Source of the DNA: DASPSR01 sp035516175
Lineage (GTDB): Bacteria > Nitrospirota > UBA9217
Direction of reading: 5' to 3'
NCBI GenBank assembly: GCA_035516175.1
Contig: DATJAO010000060.1
Coordinates: forward strand, 38,039-102,038
Length of the DNA: 64,000 nt
The notes below the pieces were generated by a model, which saw nothing but the letters and a program-made list of their open reading frames with translations, was not told where the DNA came from and ran no database searches. A program made the position numbers and the translations under genes. Shown one piece after another: positions 36,015-45,467 of the stretch. Numbering within the stretch: the stretch's first letter is position 1; each line of letters starts with the position of its first letter.

Positions 36015-37523
36015 TTATGCAGAAATATCTTCCACTATCTTATTGAATTCACGCTCAAATCCCAAGCGGTTTTTGCTGGCCGAACCGGCAACAGTGACCA
36101 CGGTCTGGCCCTTCCGGTCCTGTATCCGTACCCAAAGCTTTTTATGAGAACCGAAGAACGCCACGAGCGGTCCTAAGCAGAGCATGATGAAGCCGGCATA
36201 TACTATCCAGACGCCGGGGTCCTTGGTAACCTGGAGGCCCGTGTACCTTGTCCCCCAATAGCCCCGGTAGCTGATTATGTAATTCTCCGGCATGTCGGGC
36301 TGGCCGGGGTCGGTTTTCAACACGATGGTCTTATAAATCGGCGACTTGCCTTTGTATACTTCTATTTGAACTGCTGGATTAATGTACTCGTCGCGCTCAC
36401 TTTGGTATAGCATCACTTCTCCCGTTGCGGGATTTCGGAGCGCGTAGGGTTCGAAATTGAGCACCTTGATTGTGCGGTCTATAGAAGGCACATAAATAGC
36501 CTGCCCTAGATCAAATGTGATTGTTTCACCACGAGCCTGGGGATCGTTTTTAGGACGGATGTTCAAAATGACCTTTCCATGCGCGTTCGGTAAGGTTCCG
36601 TAGCTCGACTGATAGAAGGTAATGCCTTGGTAGGTCAGCGGGTCGTTCACCCGAATGCGTTTATCGAAGATCTTCCGGCCATTCAGATCGAAAACGCTCA
36701 GGGTACTGTGATATTCCGAGGGCATGCCCGTCGGCATCCCCGAAGGGCTCACATAGTAGTCGACATCAAAACTATCACACCGCACAAAATAGCCGAGCGG
36801 CATGGCTGGTACGCCGGCCTCTGGGCTGAGAATCACCGGGCTCTCGGCGATGCCGAACGCGGCCATAAGCTTGTCCCACATGGGCTCGTTCCTGAGATAG
36901 ACGACTTTCGTAGCCTCGCCCTCGGGCAGGTTCAGGAACGCTTTGAAACCGAAAAAGGCGCCAATCAAAGCACCTATGAAGATAAGCAGGATGCTGACAT
37001 GGGTGATATACACGCCGAAACGGCTGAAGAGGCCTTTCTGCGTCATGAGGTGAAGTACGTCGGCCCCCCGGGATTCGACAATACGGTAACCCCGCGCCCG
37101 GATCACCTTCATTGCGTGTTCCCGGGCATTGTCCATGCCGCCTTTGAAGGATATCTCTTTTTTAAACGGCACAGCCTTCAACCCATCGTCCTCAATCGGT
37201 TTGAGCGGTGCCGTGACGATTTTCCAGGTGTGGGGAAACCGGTCGAGCGTGCAGATCGTGAGGTTTGCCGTCAACAGAAAAAGGAGGAGCACGAACCACC
37301 ATGTGTGGTACATGTCGAAGAACCCGAGCATCTCGAATATATCCACCGTGGTCCTACTGTATTCCTGCAGATACGTCTCCGGTGCCTCATTTTGCTGGAT
37401 CACCGTACCGATGACCGAAACGATCGCAAGAATGATGAGCAGCACAACGGCAAGCTTCACAGATGAAAAGAACTTCCAGACCTTCTCCGCAATGATATCT
37501 ATGAACCCCTTTTTCTTTTCCAA
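36015..37523 (-). CDS. resB: Cytochrome c biogenesis protein ResB/Ccs1
   Basis: A 502-residue ResB protein: an N-terminal membrane segment (WKFFSSVKLAVVLLIILAIVS), a second in FWWFVLLLFLLTANL-type sequence, a large periplasmic domain (about 200-440), and a last helix near 445-465 (WIVYAGFIMLCLGPLVAFF). It partners CcsA in system II maturation. The start codon is TTG at 37523, supported by GGGAGGTT seven bases upstream. A strong promoter lies at 37558-37587. Confidence 0.9.
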   Translation of the reverse strand: MEKKKGFIDIIAEKVWKFFSSVKLAVVLLIILAIVSVIGTVIQQNEAPETYLQEYSRTTVDIFEMLGFFDMYHTWWFVLLLFLLTANLTICTLDRFPHTWKIVTAPLKPIEDDGLKAVPFKKEISFKGGMDNAREHAMKVIRARGYRIVESRGADVLHLMTQKGLFSRFGVYITHVSILLIFIGALIGAFFGFKAFLNLPEGEATKVVYLRNEPMWDKLMAAFGIAESPVILSPEAGVPAMPLGYFVRCDSFDVDYYVSPSGMPTGMPSEYHSTLSVFDLNGRKIFDKRIRVNDPLTYQGITFYQSSYGTLPNAHGKVILNIRPKNDPQARGETITFDLGQAIYVPSIDRTIKVLNFEPYALRNPATGEVMLYQSERDEYINPAVQIEVYKGKSPIYKTIVLKTDPGQPDMPENYIISYRGYWGTRYTGLQVTKDPGVWIVYAGFIMLCLGPLVAFFGSHKKLWVRIQDRKGQTVVTVAGSASKNRLGFEREFNKIVEDISA

Positions 37524-37557
37524 CGATCAACCTCCCGAAAGCAAGCACAGTTCGATT

Positions 37558-37587
37558 AAATTAGCACATTGGTATGAGTGCTGTCAA
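37558..37587 (-). promoter_or_regulatory. Promoter of resB-ccsA operon
   Basis: TTGACA (37587-37582), an 18-base spacer and TAATTT (37563-37558) on the minus strand, 35 to 64 bases before the TTG start of resB. Confidence 0.6.
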
Positions 37588-37696
37588 GGTGTTTTACATT
37601 TGCTGCTCCCGCTCTCGGCACCTTTGGCAGGGCATTTTTCTGAAGGATCACCAGGACGGAATGCGTACAGAGAACTATGCGGGGCCCTTCTGGACG

Positions 37697-37915
37697 TTAT
37701 TCATCGAGCAGCTTATATCCAAGCTTCTCGATACTGTCCTTTGAAAGCTTCCTCAGAAAATCTTCTGCGATCTTTGAAGAATCATAGCCGATCTCTATCT
37801 TCCCATTTTGGACCTCTATCGATTCCACGCCCTCCATCCCTCCGATGAATCTGCGGAGCGCGAGAGAGCATTCCTCGCAGAACTGCTTCTGAACATTCAG
37901 GGACACTTTGCTCAT
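37697..37915 (-). CDS. HMA-like heavy-metal-binding protein
   Basis: A 72-residue ferredoxin-like domain (SKVSLNVQKQFCEECSLALRR, then VESIEVQNGKIEIGYDS). The C-E-E-C pair sits where copper chaperones have C-x-x-C, so metal binding is likely. ATG 37915 is preferred over an ATG six codons upstream because GGGGGGC is spaced for it. It lies next to the cytochrome c maturation operon, where copper handling would make sense, but no copper ATPase is present. Confidence 0.75.
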   Translation of the reverse strand: MSKVSLNVQKQFCEECSLALRRFIGGMEGVESIEVQNGKIEIGYDSSKIAEDFLRKLSKDSIEKLGYKLLDE

Positions 37916-38246
37916 GATTGCCCCCCTTTTCATTATAATATATTATACTGCAGAATCTGCTCTTAGAAAACAGAACATTGCAGAGCGAAGAGATTTGTTC
38001 ATTTTATTCTTTTGATATCCTTTACTAAGATGTGCGCCAGATCGCCGTCATGATGCAATATTTCTAATGCTGACGAACTCCTTACCATATTCAGCATGCA
38101 CAAGCAGATTATGCTGGCACGCATCGATGTCGAAAGCAGTGTGCAAGAAGTCCTGACCAAGGAACGACTCGATGAGCTCAAGCGGATGGTACCACAGCCA
38201 GCGGGAAGGGCGCCTGTGGTGCGGGGCAAAGGTACGTTATATCTTT
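37916..38246. other. Spacer between HMA gene and phoH, no supported gene
   Basis: A plus-strand open stretch (about 38066-38305) gives MHKQIMLARIDVESSVQEVL, which looks helical, but it runs into the phoH coding sequence antisense and lacks a ribosome site. I do not call it a gene. No terminator or promoter stands out. Confidence 0.4.
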
Positions 38247-39566
38247 TCACAACAAAGTTGCTGCAAGTTCCGCAAGATCAGAGCGTTCGCCCTTTACGAG
38301 CGTGATGTGGCCGGCGATGGACTCTTCCTTGAAACGGTCCACGACGAAAGAAAGACCATTGCTACTGGAATCGATGTATGGGTTATCTATTTGCCCTGGA
38401 TCACCAGTGAGTATCACTTTAGTTCCCTCGCCCGCACGAGTGATGATCGTTTTAATCTCGTGAGGCGTAAGGTTCTGGGCCTCGTCCACAATAAGATACT
38501 GGTTCGGCATGCTCCGTCCACGAATATAGGTAAGCGGTTCCACCTCGATCATACCGAGGTCGAAGAGGCTCTGAAGGTCTTTCTTGCCTTTGACCCGCCC
38601 AGGTCCAGCCGAAGAGCCCACGAGGAAGTCGAGGTTATCGCGGATGGGTTGCATCCAAGGCCGGAGCTTCTCCTCGATGTCGCCGGGCAAATACCCGATG
38701 TCCTTGCCAAGCGGGAACACAGGGCGCGAAACCACAAGCCGCTGGTACGCCCGGCTCTCAATTGTCCTTTCAAGGCCTGCGGCTAACGCTAGGAGCGTCT
38801 TGCCAGTACCGGCCCTACCCACGAGCGTCACTAGATTGATTTCGTCGTTCAGGAGCAGATCGAGGGCAAACTGCTGCTGTTTGTTCCGAGCATTAATTCC
38901 CCACACACCGTGTTTGACGTTCACGATGGGAACGAGGACGTTCTTTTGCTGTTGATACCTCGCTAATGCCGTTTGTGATGCATTGGCTTTGTTCTTGAGC
39001 AATACAAACTCATTCGGAAAAAGCTTCTGACCAGGAGGAGGTGCAAATTCTCCCCTTGCGTAAAATTCATCGATTGTCCCGGGCTCTAACTCTAATTCCG
39101 TCTCTCCTGAATAAAGCTCGTCAAGTACAATATTGTCTGACTCATAATCTTCCGCTTTCAGACCGAGAGCGTCGGCCTTGATACGGAGGTTCGTGTCCTT
39201 GGTCACGAGCACCACTGGCTTCTTGTCGTGCAGCAGATTGAGCGCGATAGAGAGAATGCGATTGTCCGCCTTCGTCGCAATTAGCTCATTCGGCAGGCGT
39301 TCAGACGATTGGTGGTTGAGTTCGACGCATAAGCTCCCCCCACCTTTGAGTTCGACTCCCTGAGAAAGCTTTCCTTTATGCCGCAGTTCATCGAGGATTC
39401 TCGAGACTTGACGCGCGTTTCTCCCAATTTCGTCTATCCCCTTTTTAAACTTGTCCAGTTCCTCGATCACGACAATTGGAACGATCACATCATTTTCCTC
39501 AAAGGAAAAAATCGCATTAGGGTCATGTAGCAGGACATTGGTATCAATTACGAATGTTTTTTTCAT
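38247..39566 (-). CDS. PhoH2-type protein: PIN domain plus PhoH ATPase
   Basis: A 439-residue fusion. Residues 1-140 form a PIN RNase domain (FVIDTNVLLHDP with catalytic Asp8, E-E-L-D-K-F, and T-K-D-x-N-L-R). Residues about 220-439 form the PhoH ATPase with Walker A V-G-R-A-G-T-G-K-T (249-257) and Walker B YLIVDEAQNL. PhoH2 proteins are described as ATP-dependent RNA helicase/RNases. Between the domains lies an acidic linker. Some relatives pair with an upstream antitoxin; here the upstream space holds a broken response regulator and no clear antitoxin. Confidence 0.92.
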   Translation of the reverse strand: MKKTFVIDTNVLLHDPNAIFSFEENDVIVPIVVIEELDKFKKGIDEIGRNARQVSRILDELRHKGKLSQGVELKGGGSLCVELNHQSSERLPNELIATKADNRILSIALNLLHDKKPVVLVTKDTNLRIKADALGLKAEDYESDNIVLDELYSGETELELEPGTIDEFYARGEFAPPPGQKLFPNEFVLLKNKANASQTALARYQQQKNVLVPIVNVKHGVWGINARNKQQQFALDLLLNDEINLVTLVGRAGTGKTLLALAAGLERTIESRAYQRLVVSRPVFPLGKDIGYLPGDIEEKLRPWMQPIRDNLDFLVGSSAGPGRVKGKKDLQSLFDLGMIEVEPLTYIRGRSMPNQYLIVDEAQNLTPHEIKTIITRAGEGTKVILTGDPGQIDNPYIDSSSNGLSFVVDRFKEESIAGHITLVKGERSDLAELAATLL

Positions 39567-39686
39567 AATTTCACCGCTTTCTTAATTCCGTAATAGTGCA
39601 CTTCTTTTGCATCATTCTCGTACCGCAATGCTGTTGAAAGTGACGAAATCCATTTAGTCTTTTTAGAGCCAGATATACTGTTGTGG

Positions 39687-39961
39687 TTAAATAAAGCGAC
39701 CACATGGATTGAGATAGGAAAATATTACAATAATAGCAGATAGTTTTGAGCAATCTCTTATTTTCCCCCAGGATTGCAACAGGCCGATCCCGTCCATCTT
39801 TTTGAGAAGGATATCCGAGACGATCAGATTGTAATGACCGGGCAACTTGAACAGTGCATCTTCTGCGCTCCTGACCTCATCGACTGTATGCTCGTCATCC
39901 ATAGCACTTCACGAAGTGTATTCCTGACCGCGTCGTCATCCTCCGCAAGGAGTATTTTCAC
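39687..39961 (-). pseudogene. Frameshifted response-regulator receiver domain
   Basis: From GTG 39961 (overlapping the tsaC stop and preceded by TAGGAGG) the frame reads VKILLAEDDDAVRNTLREVL, a receiver-domain start with the acidic D-D-D. At about 39903 homology jumps to the next frame: MDDEHTVDEVRSAEDALFKL, then NLIVSDILLKKMDGIGLL with the phospho-acceptor Asp. One missing base explains the break. After GLLQSWGK the sequence no longer matches a receiver. It is therefore a decayed or truncated two-component regulator at the end of the tsaC transcription unit. Confidence 0.7.
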
Positions 39962-40591
39962 TCATCCTCCTAAGAGGAGGTCTTTAAGCGGGAGTGCTCC
40001 CTCACGTAGCACAATCGGTTGACCGGTACTTACATCCACCACGGTCGAAGGCCAGCCGCCGGCGGTCCTGCCTCCGTCGAGGATGAGGTCGACCGTATCC
40101 CCAAGCGAAGCCGCTGCCCCTTCTGCCGTCTGCGGACTCGATTCTCCCGCGACATTTGCGCTCGTGCCCGTCAGCGCGATTCCCAGAAAATCGAGCAGGC
40201 CACGGGTAAGCTCGTTCCCAGGGACTCTGAGCCCGATTGTGCCCGTTCCCGCGGTAAGCTCGCTGAGCACGTCCGCCCCGGCCTTAAATACGAGCGTGAG
40301 CGGCCCCGGCCAGAACGTCTTCATGAGATTCTCGGATGCAGGGTTGATCTCTGCCGTCCACATTTTGACATCGTCTGCTTTTGCTATCAGAAGCAATATG
40401 GGCTGATCAACCTTCCTGCCTTTGATCTCAAAGAGCCTCTTCACCGCAACAGGATTTTTCGGATCAGCGCCGAGCCCATAAAACGTATCTGTCGGATACG
40501 CGATCACCCCGCCACGGGATATCACGTTCCTGCAGCGAGAGAACGCAGACTGAGGATGTGCAGGGTCAATCTTGATTATCTCCGCGGTCAT
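39962..40591 (-). CDS. tsaC: Threonylcarbamoyl-AMP synthase (Sua5/YrdC family)
   Basis: A 209-residue YrdC-domain protein: GGVIAYPTDTFYGLGADP, then KRLFEIKGRKVDQPILLLI and GTSANVAGESSPQTAE. It makes threonylcarbamoyl-AMP for t6A37 in tRNAs reading ANN codons. The single YrdC domain lacks the extra Sua5 domain. The stop overlaps the start of the broken receiver gene. Confidence 0.93.
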   Translation of the reverse strand: MTAEIIKIDPAHPQSAFSRCRNVISRGGVIAYPTDTFYGLGADPKNPVAVKRLFEIKGRKVDQPILLLIAKADDVKMWTAEINPASENLMKTFWPGPLTLVFKAGADVLSELTAGTGTIGLRVPGNELTRGLLDFLGIALTGTSANVAGESSPQTAEGAAASLGDTVDLILDGGRTAGGWPSTVVDVSTGQPIVLREGALPLKDLLLGG

Positions 40592-40666
40592 TTCTCACCC
40601 AAGCGGGGTTCGCATGCGGAATTGCCATAATCTCAATTAATTCTTCTTACTCCACACCCCGCACTT

Positions 40667-41518
40667 TTACTTGTTCCCTATCAGCACGATATCCCCATTT
40701 TCTCTGTTGAGGACCCTGGCCACGACCGGGCATTTGACCTTAAAAAGGAAGAATGTCCGGGCATCTTTCTCTTGCACAAGCGTTTCGAAATTGGCTTGTC
40801 CCTTGCTTATGATCAGATCAGCCGACCGGTATGCGTCTATGAACTGCTGAGAGCATGCCTCAAGCAGCGTACCGATGCCATCATTGCCATTATCGATGAC
40901 CACCGCACACTCCGCGAGCCCTGCGGCAGTGGCATCGTCACGCGTGGCATCGTTGATCACCGGAGAACCCTTGACCACAGCGGTCACGTCCTTTCCCCTG
41001 TCGCGCAGCGTCTCGATCAGGACACGGTCGAACACGATCTCTCCCGCGTTATCGCAAAGAAAGAGGATTCGCCGAGCGCCGGCTGCGGCCTGTGCAAAAT
41101 TATGGTAGTCGCTTGAGGACAAGGGCAGGAGAAACGATTCTGACAGGGAGCGGTCCAAATCAAAGGTCTCGTAAATTCCGAAGTCGATCACATTCCCGGC
41201 TATAGCGATGCGCACGCCGCCTTCGAGACGGTCGGGAGTTTCAGCAGCCATCCTCCTGAGTCGCGTCAGCCGTTCGAGGGCAATGCGATTATAGGAGTCC
41301 TTCACCTGTTTATACGGATCTACACCGGTCTCCTCGCGCAGGATCCGATGGATAAGCGTGGTGGTCCGCGCAGGAACCTCATCTAAAGAAGCGCGCTCGA
41401 TGATCTCCTCGGCCTTGCGGAGAATGCTGCGTCCGCGGTCGCCGTTCACTCCTGCGTAATTCAACGTACGCGTTATCTGCCCAAAAAAGCATGGCAGGCA
41501 CTCAAGCTCGGTCTTCAC
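40667..41518 (-). CDS. DUF89 damage-control phosphatase-like protein
   Basis: A 283-residue DUF89 protein. The N-terminus VKTELECLPCFFGQ has the C-x-x-C of subfamily I, and the active site is ILFLCDNAGEIVFD with later V-V-K-G-S-P-V-I-N-D and I-I-S-K-G-Q-A-N. Members are metal-dependent phosphatases that remove damaged sugar phosphates or nucleotides. GTG 41518 overlaps the purE stop as GTGA and gives the conserved start; a longer reading to 41566 would run into purE. Context with purE and purD suggests coupling to purine synthesis. Confidence 0.87.
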   Translation of the reverse strand: MKTELECLPCFFGQITRTLNYAGVNGDRGRSILRKAEEIIERASLDEVPARTTTLIHRILREETGVDPYKQVKDSYNRIALERLTRLRRMAAETPDRLEGGVRIAIAGNVIDFGIYETFDLDRSLSESFLLPLSSSDYHNFAQAAAGARRILFLCDNAGEIVFDRVLIETLRDRGKDVTAVVKGSPVINDATRDDATAAGLAECAVVIDNGNDGIGTLLEACSQQFIDAYRSADLIISKGQANFETLVQEKDARTFFLFKVKCPVVARVLNRENGDIVLIGNK

Positions 41519-42138
41519 AATGCCGGACCCTGTGCCGGGGTGGAGCCGCCTGGTTTCTTCTTCCACCGCCTCCGTCTGGATTTCTTCTTTGCCGAGGGGA
41601 CCTCGGTAGCAACCATCTCCCGGGGAGGAGCCACTGCCGCAGAAATCGCAACAAGCCGCTTGGCCTTTTCCTCCACGTCACGCTCCATCTCTACCTTGAA
41701 GACCTTAAGGCGATTGGCTACCTTTACGTCTCCTACGGCGATGATCTGCGCCGCAAAAACTCCGGCGTTCTTTGCACCGGCCTTGCCGAGCGACATAGTT
41801 GCAACGGGCACACCGCCGGGCATCTGCGCCACGGACAGCAGCGCATCAATCCCCTTGAGCGGCGAAGAATCGATCGGCACGCCGATCACCGGCAGCGTTG
41901 TCTGTGATGCGACCACACCGGCTAGGTGCGCGGCCCATCCCGCGCCGGCGATGATCACCTTGAGGCCGCGCCGCTCTGCACTCTGGCTATATTCGTGCAC
42001 CTTTTTCGGCGTACGGTGCGCCGATGCGATCGTCATCTCGTATTCAACGCCGAACTCCTGGAGCATCGCAGCTGCTTCCTGCATTACCGGCAGGTCAGAA
42101 TCGCTTCCCATCAATATTCCTACGGCTGGTTTCCCCAT
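41515..42138 (-). CDS. purE: N5-carboxyaminoimidazole ribonucleotide mutase with basic tail
   Basis: Residues 1-165 are a normal class I PurE (VGILMGSDSDLPVMQ, SAHRTPKKV, AGAGWAAHLAGVVA, PLKGIDALLSVAQMPGGVPVA). Residues 166-207 are an added tail with a cluster of Lys/Arg at 184-195. Most PurE proteins stop near 165. The enzyme acts after PurK in purine synthesis, but no purK is in the window. The purD gene lies 122 bases upstream and DUF89 overlaps by four bases downstream. Confidence 0.93.
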   Translation of the reverse strand: MGKPAVGILMGSDSDLPVMQEAAAMLQEFGVEYEMTIASAHRTPKKVHEYSQSAERRGLKVIIAGAGWAAHLAGVVASQTTLPVIGVPIDSSPLKGIDALLSVAQMPGGVPVATMSLGKAGAKNAGVFAAQIIAVGDVKVANRLKVFKVEMERDVEEKAKRLVAISAAVAPPREMVATEVPSAKKKSRRRRWKKKPGGSTPAQGPAL

Positions 42139-42260
42139 GATGAACTCCCTTCATCAAAAAACAATGTTGAAAATTGAAGATTGAAAATTTGAATCTGCAA
42201 ATGCCGATACATTTGCACGTTACATTTTCCAATTTACGATTTTTAATGCTCTTAGGAACT

Positions 42261-43538
42261 TCAGCTCCCTGTCTCGAGCGCCCGCGCGCCGATATCCCGG
42301 CGGTAGTGAGCACCATCAAAAGATATCTCCCGCACCCCAGCATAGGCATTGTCGATGGCCGCGGCAACCACGGCCCCCAGACCAGTGACCCCGAGCACCC
42401 TGCCGCCGTCGGTCACGATTGTGCTGTCCTTCATCGACGTCCCCGAATGAAAGACCATGACATTCTTGTGTCCTGCGGCCTTCTCGAGTCCCTTGATTTC
42501 CTTACCCTTCTCGTATTTACCTGGATACCCGCCCGATGCCATGATAACGCACACCGCGGATTCCGGTTTCCACTTAATGTCTATCTTCGTGAGCTTCCCG
42601 GCGAGGATGGCCTCTATGATCTCGATGAGATCGGTGTCAAGCCGCGCCATGACCGGCTGCGTCTCCGGGTCTCCGAACCTCGCATTGAACTCGAGCACTT
42701 TTACTTCACTGTCATGGATCATGAGGCCAGCATACAGAACGCCTTTGAACGGCCTTCCTTCCTTCTCCATTGCCCGCACCGTCGGGACCATGATCGTCTC
42801 CATGATCTTCCGCTCGAGCTTTTTGGTCACGATCGGTGCCGGCGAATAGGCGCCCATGCCGCCGGTGTTCGGGCCCTTATCAGCGTCGAACACGCGCTTG
42901 TGGTCCTGCGAAGACGCCATGGGGGCCACGCCCTTGCCGTCGGTGAAGGCCATGAACGATGCCTCTTCTCCCTTCAAGCATTCCTCGACCACCACGCGGT
43001 CTCCCGCTGCGCCGAAAGCCTTCTGGGACATGATCAAGTCCAGCGCCTTGAGCGCCTCGGCCACGGTCTCGGCAACCACGACGCCCTTTCCCGCAGCCAA
43101 CCCGTCGGCCTTCACCACGATTGGAGCGCCCTTTTCTAAGATGTATGCCTCGGCCGTAGCCTTATCGGTAAAGACTCCATACTCCGCAGTCGGTATATGG
43201 TACTTCCTCATGAGGTCTTTGGAAAACTGTTTGCTCGCCTCTATCTCCGCGGCATCCCGGCTCGGACCGAAGATACGGAGGCCCGCATTCGTAAACTCAT
43301 TCACGATGCCCATGGAAAGCGGTCCCTCAGGGCCCACAATGGTAAGGTCGACAGCCGTTGCCCGGGCAAACGACAGCAGGGCCGGAATATCCTCGGCCTT
43401 GATTGGAGCACATTCCGCTATCTGCGCAATGCCCGCATTGCCCGGCGCTGCGTAGATCTTTGTGACCTTCGGACTCTGCGCAACCTTCCAGACGAGCGCG
43501 TGCTCCCTGCCGCCACCGCCTACGACGAGTACCTTCAT
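42261..43538 (-). CDS. purD: Phosphoribosylamine-glycine ligase
   Basis: A 425-residue ATP-grasp enzyme: MKVLVVGGGGREHALVWK at the start, VGPEGPLSMG, KADGLAAGKGVVVAE in the ATP-grasp and FNARFGDPETQ near the end. It joins glycine to phosphoribosylamine in the second step of purine synthesis. It is followed by purE and DUF89. Confidence 0.97.
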   Translation of the reverse strand: MKVLVVGGGGREHALVWKVAQSPKVTKIYAAPGNAGIAQIAECAPIKAEDIPALLSFARATAVDLTIVGPEGPLSMGIVNEFTNAGLRIFGPSRDAAEIEASKQFSKDLMRKYHIPTAEYGVFTDKATAEAYILEKGAPIVVKADGLAAGKGVVVAETVAEALKALDLIMSQKAFGAAGDRVVVEECLKGEEASFMAFTDGKGVAPMASSQDHKRVFDADKGPNTGGMGAYSPAPIVTKKLERKIMETIMVPTVRAMEKEGRPFKGVLYAGLMIHDSEVKVLEFNARFGDPETQPVMARLDTDLIEIIEAILAGKLTKIDIKWKPESAVCVIMASGGYPGKYEKGKEIKGLEKAAGHKNVMVFHSGTSMKDSTIVTDGGRVLGVTGLGAVVAAAIDNAYAGVREISFDGAHYRRDIGARALETGS

Positions 43539-43661
43539 GCCTTACTCCTTTTGACCAAGGCAACCATGTTGCCGTTATCGCGTTACGTATCATGAATGAA
43601 TCGGTTCGGTCACAACGAGCATAGGTAAGAAGCGCACGGCACGCATCGTAATCTTCTACCC

Positions 43662-44495
43662 CTACTCTCTGCCCCGTGCTCTCTGCTGTCTGTCCAATTC
43701 TGCATTCATGCTTCCCGTCCGGTATCCCTCGAGGTCCAGGCAGACATAGGTATATCCGAGTCCCTTCAGTGCCGACGTGACCTTCTCAGCCGTTTCATTT
43801 GAAAAGAGCTGCCCAAAAGCCTCACGGTCAATCTCTATTCTCGCTATATTGCCGTGATGACGCACACGCACCTGCCGTAACCCGAGAACGTGCAGATGAT
43901 CCTCGGCGTTCTTTACGGTCTCAATAATGTCTGGGGTGATCCTCGTGCCGTACGGAATACGAGAGGAAAAACAGGCAAGCGACGGTTTGTCCCACACGGG
44001 GAGGTTTAAAAATCGCGCGAGTTCGCGGACATCGGATTTGGACAGTCCTGTTTCCACAAGCGGGCTCCTGACAGAAAACTCCTCAGCGGCCTTTCTGCCA
44101 GGGCGGTAGTCATCAAGATCGTCCGTGTTCGAACCGTCGAGTATGCAGGAAATACCTTCGGTCTCGGCAATCTTCTTCAGTTTTCCGTAAAGCTCTTTTT
44201 TGCAGAAATAGCAACGTTCCGGGGAATTCCGCACAAACTCTTCTGACGCAAGTTCCTGTGTACGGAGTATCCGGTGCGTCACACCCAGTGTGCGGGCAAA
44301 CTCCTTCGCTGCTTCGAGTTCGCCGGGCGGATAGGTCTCGGAAACTGCAGTAATAGCTATCAAGCGAGGGCCCATGACCTCAGCCGTGGCCCTGAGCAAA
44401 AGAGAACTGTCCACGCCTCCGGAATAGGCGAGCACGGCACATTTCATACCCCGGAGCAGCGTTCTGAGACGGTCCCATTTTTGTTCTATCACCAT
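43662..44495 (-). CDS. larE: LarE-type ATP-dependent sacrificial sulfur transferase
   Basis: A 277-residue PP-loop protein: AYSGGVDSSLLLRA, then NSPERCYFCKKELYGKL and GSNTDDLDDYRPG. C175 in KPSLACFSSRIPYGT aligns with the Cys that L. plantarum LarE sacrifices to make the nickel-pincer cofactor of lactate racemase. No larA, larB or larC is in the window, so this orphan may serve a distant lar locus or a different sulfur-insertion reaction. It lies upstream of purD with a 123-base gap. Confidence 0.88.
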   Translation of the reverse strand: MVIEQKWDRLRTLLRGMKCAVLAYSGGVDSSLLLRATAEVMGPRLIAITAVSETYPPGELEAAKEFARTLGVTHRILRTQELASEEFVRNSPERCYFCKKELYGKLKKIAETEGISCILDGSNTDDLDDYRPGRKAAEEFSVRSPLVETGLSKSDVRELARFLNLPVWDKPSLACFSSRIPYGTRITPDIIETVKNAEDHLHVLGLRQVRVRHHGNIARIEIDREAFGQLFSNETAEKVTSALKGLGYTYVCLDLEGYRTGSMNAELDRQQRARGRE

Positions 44496-44584
44496 CTAAG
44501 CGATAATAACACAGCACGAACGGGAGTGTCAATAAAGTACTTCTCAACCGCCTTTTTTCCACGTGTTCGAAACCCGGATAGTTG

Positions 44585-45382
44585 CTATTTCCGCCCCTCC
44601 GGGACATTGAAGCCCAGTTTAGCGGACAGCGCGTTGCCGGACTCGAGAAGCAGGGAGATGATCCCGCCTTTTTCAAGCCGTTCATCAGTGAGCCGGCTTG
44701 CGGGAGCCACGATCCCTACAGCGGCGATCACGCTTTTCGAGAAGTCTTTTGCCGGCACGGCAATGCTGCGCACCTCCGGGTCGCATTCCTCGTTCTCAAG
44801 TGCATATCCCCTCTCTGCGGTTTTCTTCAACTCCGCTGTCAGGGCATCACGCGTCTTTATGCTCTTGTCAGTAAGCCCCGGCAGGCTGATTTCAGGATAT
44901 AGTCGTTCAATCTCGACAGGTAATAACGTGGCTAGCTGTGCCTTACCCACGGCGGTGCAGTGGGCAGGAAGCATGGCGCCGATGCGCGAGACGGCTCGCA
45001 CGGTCCTGTTCGTCTCCACGCTGTCCATGTAGATCACTTTGTTTCCCCGCAGGACCGCCACCACCGCAGTCTCTCCCGATGAAGCCATAAGGCTTTCAAG
45101 GATCGGGCGCGCCTGCCGACGGCACTCGCGCTGCTCGATGAAGATCGATCCGATCTGGAGCGTCTTGGGGCCAAGCCGGTAGTTCTCCGTCGCCTTGTTC
45201 TGCTCGATATAACCGCGATGTTCAAGCGTGGCGAGCAGCCTGAACACGTTGTTTTTGTGCAGCCCCAGCCTCTTCGAAAGCTCGGTCACGCCGAGTTCGT
45301 CTTCGGTCTTGGTGAACGATTCCAGGATGTCGAGCGCGTGGGAAACCGATTGGATCGTGTAGTTGACTTTTTCCCTCTTCAT
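44585..45382 (-). CDS. IclR-family transcription regulator
   Basis: A 265-residue regulator. Residues about 8-70 are the winged helix-turn-helix (IQSVSHALDILESF, VTELSKRLGLHKNNVFRLLATLE), and the rest is the IclR effector domain (AVGKAQLATLL, ENEECDPEVRSIAVPAKDF). Target and ligand are unknown. It is transcribed just downstream of the rhodanese gene and upstream of larE, but gaps suggest separate control. Confidence 0.9.
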   Translation of the reverse strand: MKREKVNYTIQSVSHALDILESFTKTEDELGVTELSKRLGLHKNNVFRLLATLEHRGYIEQNKATENYRLGPKTLQIGSIFIEQRECRRQARPILESLMASSGETAVVAVLRGNKVIYMDSVETNRTVRAVSRIGAMLPAHCTAVGKAQLATLLPVEIERLYPEISLPGLTDKSIKTRDALTAELKKTAERGYALENEECDPEVRSIAVPAKDFSKSVIAAVGIVAPASRLTDERLEKGGIISLLLESGNALSAKLGFNVPEGRK

Positions 45383-45467
45383 ACAATGACTCTCCTACCT
45401 GCAGCATTTCTTTGCTCCGTTAGGAAACGCTGTGGACTCTTGAGAGAGCTTTCATCTCTAGTGGAGT

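Noticed and set aside
38066..38305. Plus-strand frame with a helical-looking 69-residue product
   Set aside because: No ribosome site, overlaps phoH antisense, and I see no family resemblance.
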